Below, in pieces: positions 4,984 to 6,237 of a DNA stretch of 6,237 nt. Below the pieces are notes generated by a model. That model made no database searches. It saw nothing but the letters and a program-made list of their open reading frames with translations, and had not been told where the DNA came from. Positions within the stretch are counted from its first letter, which is position 1. Each line of letters starts with the position of its first letter. Source of the DNA: an uncultured Gemella sp. (lineage in GTDB: Bacteria; Bacillota; Bacilli; Staphylococcales; Gemellaceae); NCBI GenBank assembly GCA_947254465.1, contig CAMYEU010000104.1, positions 1-6,237 on the forward strand, read 5' to 3'. The translations under genes and the position numbers were made by a program.

Positions 4984-6018
4984 ATGAGTACACAACTTAA
5001 ATGGTCAAATATAGCTACTGTAGCGGCTCAAAAAGGCTACGAAAATAATATAGGTACAGCAGGATTAATTAAAGGAGTAATCGGAAATAAATTAATCTTT
5101 GGTGGTGGTGCTAACTTCCCAGGAGGTCTTCCTGTCGATGGTGGGGTTAAAGTAAATCACAAAGATATATATCTATACGAAGAAACAGCTGACGGAGTAA
5201 CTTTACTTGATCAAATTCAATTTGACTATCCTCTAGCATATGGACCAAGTGCAGTATATAACGATACTTTATACTACATTGCGAATAAAACAGAAACATC
5301 ATCAGAAATTTTAGCATTTACTGTAGTTGATAATAAATTAAAAGTTGAAGTAATCGACACACTTCCACTTACTGTAGAAAATATTATCGCAAAAGTTCAC
5401 GACAATAAACTATATTTTGGTATCGGATCTATTAATGGCTCAAATAACAATGAACTTTATTCATATGATTTGTCTACTAAAAAATTCGAAGTTTTTTCAG
5501 AATTTCCTGGGAAATTACGTAATCAAGCTGTGAGTTATGTATACAACAATGAGCTTTATGTTTATGGTGGTGGAGCTAGTGAAACTTATAACGATGGCTT
5601 TAAACTTAACTTAGAAACAAAAGAATGGACTCAACTTGCTGATGTGGTTATCGATAATGAAGAAGTATCTTTACTTGGTGCTGACTGGGCTCCATTAAAC
5701 GACCATGAACTTCTAGTAATCGGTGGTTTCAATAAAGATGTTTGGAAAGATGCAGTATTTAACTTAACAACATTACAAGGTGAAGATCACGCAAAATACC
5801 GTGATGCATACTTCAGACGTCCTGTAGGTGACTATAAATGGAATAAAAAAGAATTAGTATACAATTTGAAAGAAAATCACTGGTATCAATTAGGAGAAAT
5901 TCCTTTTGAAGCACCTTGTGGACATGCTTTATTAGCTACAAATAATAATATATATTCTATAATGGGTGAAATTAAACCAGCAGAAAGAAAACCATATATA
6001 CATAGAACTAAAAAATAA
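4984..6018 (+). CDS. Cyclically permuted NanM/YjhT-like sialic acid mutarotase (kelch beta-propeller)
   Basis: This 344-residue protein has kelch-type blades: G-G-G-A-N-F-P-G-G (40-48), F-G-I-G-S (145-149), L-Y-V-Y-G-G-G (191-197), L-L-V-I-G-G-F (243-249) and I-Y-S-I-M-G-E (323-329). Segment by segment it resembles E. coli NanM (N-acetylneuraminate epimerase), but in rotated order. Residues ~24-75 match the end of NanM (its L-I-F-A-G-G-A region), while the C-terminal G-E-I-K-P-A-E-R (328-335) matches a mid-protein G-E-A-K-P-G-L-R. That motif in NanM carries the proposed active-site Glu209 and Arg215 (as I recall); here Glu329 and Arg335 keep the same spacing. This is the known cyclically permuted mutarotase family (TIGR03548 type). 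NanM is periplasmic; this protein has no signal peptide and is expected in the cytosol. It would speed alpha/beta conversion of Neu5Ac. The ATG has a strong GGGAGGT (4970-4976) 7 bases upstream. Its substrate is inferred from family and nagAB context. Confidence 0.85.
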   Translation: MSTQLKWSNIATVAAQKGYENNIGTAGLIKGVIGNKLIFGGGANFPGGLPVDGGVKVNHKDIYLYEETADGVTLLDQIQFDYPLAYGPSAVYNDTLYYIANKTETSSEILAFTVVDNKLKVEVIDTLPLTVENIIAKVHDNKLYFGIGSINGSNNNELYSYDLSTKKFEVFSEFPGKLRNQAVSYVYNNELYVYGGGASETYNDGFKLNLETKEWTQLADVVIDNEEVSLLGADWAPLNDHELLVIGGFNKDVWKDAVFNLTTLQGEDHAKYRDAYFRRPVGDYKWNKKELVYNLKENHWYQLGEIPFEAPCGHALLATNNNIYSIMGEIKPAERKPYIHRTKK

Positions 6019-6026
6019 TAATCAAA

Positions 6027-6066
6027 AAGAACTACTTAACAAACACATGTTAGGTAGTTCTTCATT
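6027..6066 (+). terminator. Terminator after the mutarotase gene, possibly bidirectional
   Basis: AAGAACTAC (6027-6035) pairs with GTAGTTCTT (6054-6062), then a T-G wobble, then TAACA (6037-6041) with TGTTA (6048-6052): 15 pairs around a 6-base loop. The plus-strand tail is only moderately T-rich (TTCTTCATTT). On the minus strand the stem is followed by TTTTT and a further T-run, so it could also stop read-through from the rRNA side. Confidence 0.85.
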
Positions 6067-6162
6067 TCACCAATTAAATTTATATACTATTTAGATATTA
6101 AGTATTATTACATAAATAAAACAACATCTATTAATAATAATTCATATTAATAAAGATAAAGT
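6067..6162. other. AT-rich gap between mutarotase gene and rRNA operon; nothing seen
   Basis: About 100 bases of A/T-dominated DNA with no open frame of interest. A 7-bp A/T inverted repeat (6130-6136 with 6145-6151) is of the sort expected by chance in such sequence. Confidence 0.6.
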
Positions 6163-6189
6163 AAAAAAAAGAACCTTCCAAAAGGAAGG
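6163..6189 (-). terminator. Rho-independent terminator of the rRNA operon
   Basis: On the minus strand, CCTTCC and GGAAGG (6184-6189 and 6174-6179 on the plus strand) form a 6-bp stem around a TTTT loop. After TTC, eight T follow (the A-run 6163-6170 on the plus strand). It sits about 10 bases beyond the end of the 5S gene, the expected place for an rRNA operon terminator. Confidence 0.9.
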
Positions 6190-6199
6190 CCCTCACTAT

Positions 6200-6227
6200 T
6201 GCCTGGCAACGTTCTAGTCTCACAGGG
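6200..6227 (-). rRNA. rrf: 5S ribosomal RNA, 3' end only (truncated by window edge)
   Basis: Read on the minus strand, the segment is CCCTGTGAGACTAGAACG followed by TTGCCAGGCA, the conserved 3' part of bacterial 5S rRNA. The last bases are the strand that pairs with the 5' end of the molecule. The AGAACGTTGCCAGGC form resembles the Staphylococcus-side Bacillales more than Bacillus subtilis (AGGACGCCGCCAAGC). Only about 28 of the ~115 bases are present. The rest of the operon (23S and 16S, in the usual order) would lie to the right, beyond the contig. Confidence 0.88.
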
Positions 6228-6237
6228 CTGTCTCTTA
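6228..6237. other. Probable Nextera/Tn5 mosaic-end adapter remnant
   Basis: The last ten bases, CTGTCTCTTA, equal the first ten of the Tn5 mosaic-end adapter as read at the 3' end of inserts (CTGTCTCTTATACACATCT). They begin exactly where the 5S sequence stops making sense: after AGGG one would expect more of the conserved 5S helix. They are best treated as sequencing artefact, not genome. Confidence 0.85.

Overview
The window is low-GC, Gram-positive (Firmicutes) DNA. The evidence is strong AAGGGGT/GGGAGGT-type ribosome binding sites, an LPxTG sortase signal, a Firmicutes-style NagA/NagB pair, a catabolite-repression (cre) site and a 5S rRNA 3' end like that of the Staphylococcus/Gemella side of the Bacillales. 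Gemella, or a close oral/mucosal relative, is my best guess. It rests on overall style, not on a database match.

Layout, left to right. (1) Positions 1-494 (+) hold the C-terminal end of a cell-wall-anchored surface protein: two families of tandem repeats with a P-E-F-x-G-G-V-N core, then LPKTG, a membrane helix and a positive tail. (2) Two facing terminators lie between 494 and 674. (3) Positions 674-2614 (-) encode a complete Kup/KUP-HAK-KT potassium uptake transporter, with a good promoter and a structured leader. (4) A 364-base divergent, very AT-rich spacer follows, with an inverted repeat in front of nagA. (5) nagA (2979-4127) and nagB (4146-4865) form a tight operon that turns GlcNAc-6-phosphate into fructose-6-phosphate. 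(6) A 118-base gap carries a GC-rich nested palindrome and a near-consensus cre site. (7) Positions 4984-6018 (+) encode a kelch-repeat sialic acid mutarotase of the cyclically permuted NanM/YjhT type, without a signal peptide. (8) A terminator, about 100 bases of featureless AT-rich DNA, then on the minus strand a terminator and the last ~28 bases of a 5S rRNA gene. The final 10 bases match the Tn5/Nextera mosaic-end adapter and are probably not genomic.

Functionally, nagA, nagB and the mutarotase point to scavenging of host amino sugars (GlcNAc and probably sialic acid): the mutarotase would act on the free sugar, and NagA/NagB finish the route into glycolysis. The sialate lyase, kinase, epimerase and transporter genes are not in this window. 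Kup and the surface protein are neighbours without an evident link to this pathway.

Both edges of the window fall in repeated DNA (surface-protein repeats on the left, an rRNA operon on the right). This suggests that the window is an entire short-read contig. I found no clearly new defence, mobile or RNA system. The most interesting items are the permuted cytosolic mutarotase, the palindrome and cre site in front of it, and the inverted repeat before nagA.
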